DNA from: Marinosulfonomonas sp.
Lineage (GTDB): Bacteria > Pseudomonadota > Alphaproteobacteria > Rhodobacterales > Rhodobacteraceae
Length of the DNA stretch: 33,330 bases
Assembly: GCA_030625325.1 (NCBI GenBank)
Contig: DAOURA010000010.1
Coordinates: 1 to 33,330 of the forward strand
Direction of reading: 5' to 3'
Positions 32,791 through 33,330 of this stretch are shown in pieces. The translations under genes and the position numbers were made by a program. How positions within the stretch are numbered: the stretch's first letter is position 1; each line of letters starts with the position of its first letter. The notes beneath the pieces were generated by a model. That model was not told the DNA's origin. It ran no database searches and worked only from the letters and a program-made list of their open reading frames with translations.

Positions 32791-33330
32791 ATGACCAACA
32801 GCCCTGATCGCCCCGTTGCCGGGATGTTATACATGCTTTTAACCGGGGCGACGTTTGTTGCGGTTATTGCCATTGTTAAACATCTGGGTGGGGGGCTGCC
32901 GGCAGCCCAATCGGCGTTTTTGCGGTATTTTCTGGGGCTGGTGTTTCTGATCCCGATGATCCGGCCAATTTTGCGCGCGCATCTGAACCGCAGCGACCTG
33001 AAATTGTTTGCGCTGCGTGGGGTGGCACATACGGTTGCGGTGATCTTGTGGTTTTACGCAATGACCCAGATACCGATCGCCGAAGTTACGGCGATGGGAT
33101 ATATGTCGCCGGTTTATGTGACCATCGGGGCGGCGCTGTTTTTGGGGGAAAAACTGGCGGCGCGCCGCATACTGGCGGTGGTGGCGGCCCTGCTGGGGGC
33201 CATGGTGATCCTGCGCCCCGGTTTTCGTGAAATATCCACCGGCCATCTGGCGATGATGGGGACGGCGGCACTGTTTGGGGTGTCTTATCTGGTGGCCAAG
33301 GTGATGACCGGACGGGTCAGCCCGGTTGTG
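32791..33330 (+). CDS. EamA/DMT-family transporter (C-terminus cut by window edge)
   Basis: The 180 visible residues contain several membrane helices: MLYMLLTGATFVAVIAIVKH, FLGLVFLIPMIRPIL, VAHTVAVILWFYAMTQIPIA, MSPVYVTIGAALFLGEKLAA and ILAVVAALLGAMVILRPGFR. The EVTAMGYMSPVYVTIGAALF pattern with LGEKL is typical of the EamA superfamily. The frame is open through the window end, so the second repeat is incomplete. ATG 32791 is preferred over 32824 because it keeps the first helix complete; no strong ribosome binding site is visible. The substrate is unknown. Confidence 0.85.
   Translation, partial: MTNSPDRPVAGMLYMLLTGATFVAVIAIVKHLGGGLPAAQSAFLRYFLGLVFLIPMIRPILRAHLNRSDLKLFALRGVAHTVAVILWFYAMTQIPIAEVTAMGYMSPVYVTIGAALFLGEKLAARRILAVVAALLGAMVILRPGFREISTGHLAMMGTAALFGVSYLVAKVMTGRVSPVV

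Noticed and set aside
1-33330. CRISPR array, insertion sequence or prophage
   Set aside because: No regular spaced repeats, transposase or integrase genes or target-site duplications were seen.

Overview
The window reads as a chromosomal segment of an alphaproteobacterium, most likely a marine Rhodobacterales (Roseobacter-clade) species. The reasons are the putR/putA pair, a PutA without a DNA-binding domain, the gatC-gatA and rluB/tadA pairs, a DUF2927 lipoprotein, a divergent LysR/DUF1127 pair, a PraR-type XRE regulator and many short lipoproteins. Coding density is high and base composition moderately GC-rich throughout. I see no prophage, insertion sequence, CRISPR array, tRNA or 16S/23S rRNA gene. 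The only structural RNA recognised is RNase P RNA.

Layout. 1-3983: proline catabolism (putR truncated by the window edge, divergent putA). 4149-4586: dtd, convergent with putA. 4633-10908: a co-directional minus-strand module reading terC, a 27-residue membrane microprotein, an XpaC-like protein, TelA, a DUF2927 lipoprotein, an SPFH+GYF protein and a double zinc-ribbon membrane protein; dtd lies last. 11007-12313: rluB and divergent tadA. 12372-13488: a large inverted repeat, a promoter and a two-gene unit (small winged-helix protein plus uncharacterised six-helix membrane protein). 13653-16104: gatC-gatA and an Excalibur-domain lipoprotein. 16142-17248: RNase P RNA with a clear promoter, rpmG with promoter and terminator, a 36-residue lipoprotein and a bidirectional terminator. 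17272-19346: a Bax inhibitor-1 protein, DUF1127 and LysR. 19557-20889: XRE regulator and hisN-like phosphatase, each preceded by a conspicuous hairpin. 21011-24276: 8-oxoguanine deaminase, CAP lipoprotein and guanine deaminase. 24394-28142: mgtE, 5-formyl-THF cyclo-ligase, YmdB-type phosphoesterase and an EamA transporter. 28199-31872: two convergent SLC13/TrkA_C transporters of identical length. 31999-33330: yebC and a truncated EamA transporter.

How genes work together. PutR probably activates putA. The TerC/XpaC/TelA/SPFH/zinc-ribbon genes look like one membrane-associated stress system related to the tellurite-resistance (Ter) networks known from comparative genomics. GatC and GatA are two of the three subunits of the tRNA amidotransferase. 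The two guanine-type deaminases and the CAP lipoprotein form a small purine-salvage or oxidised-purine locus. The best candidates for little-described biology are the Ter-like module with its hidden microprotein, the winged-helix/membrane-protein pair, and a repeated element that sits in sense orientation just after stop codons.
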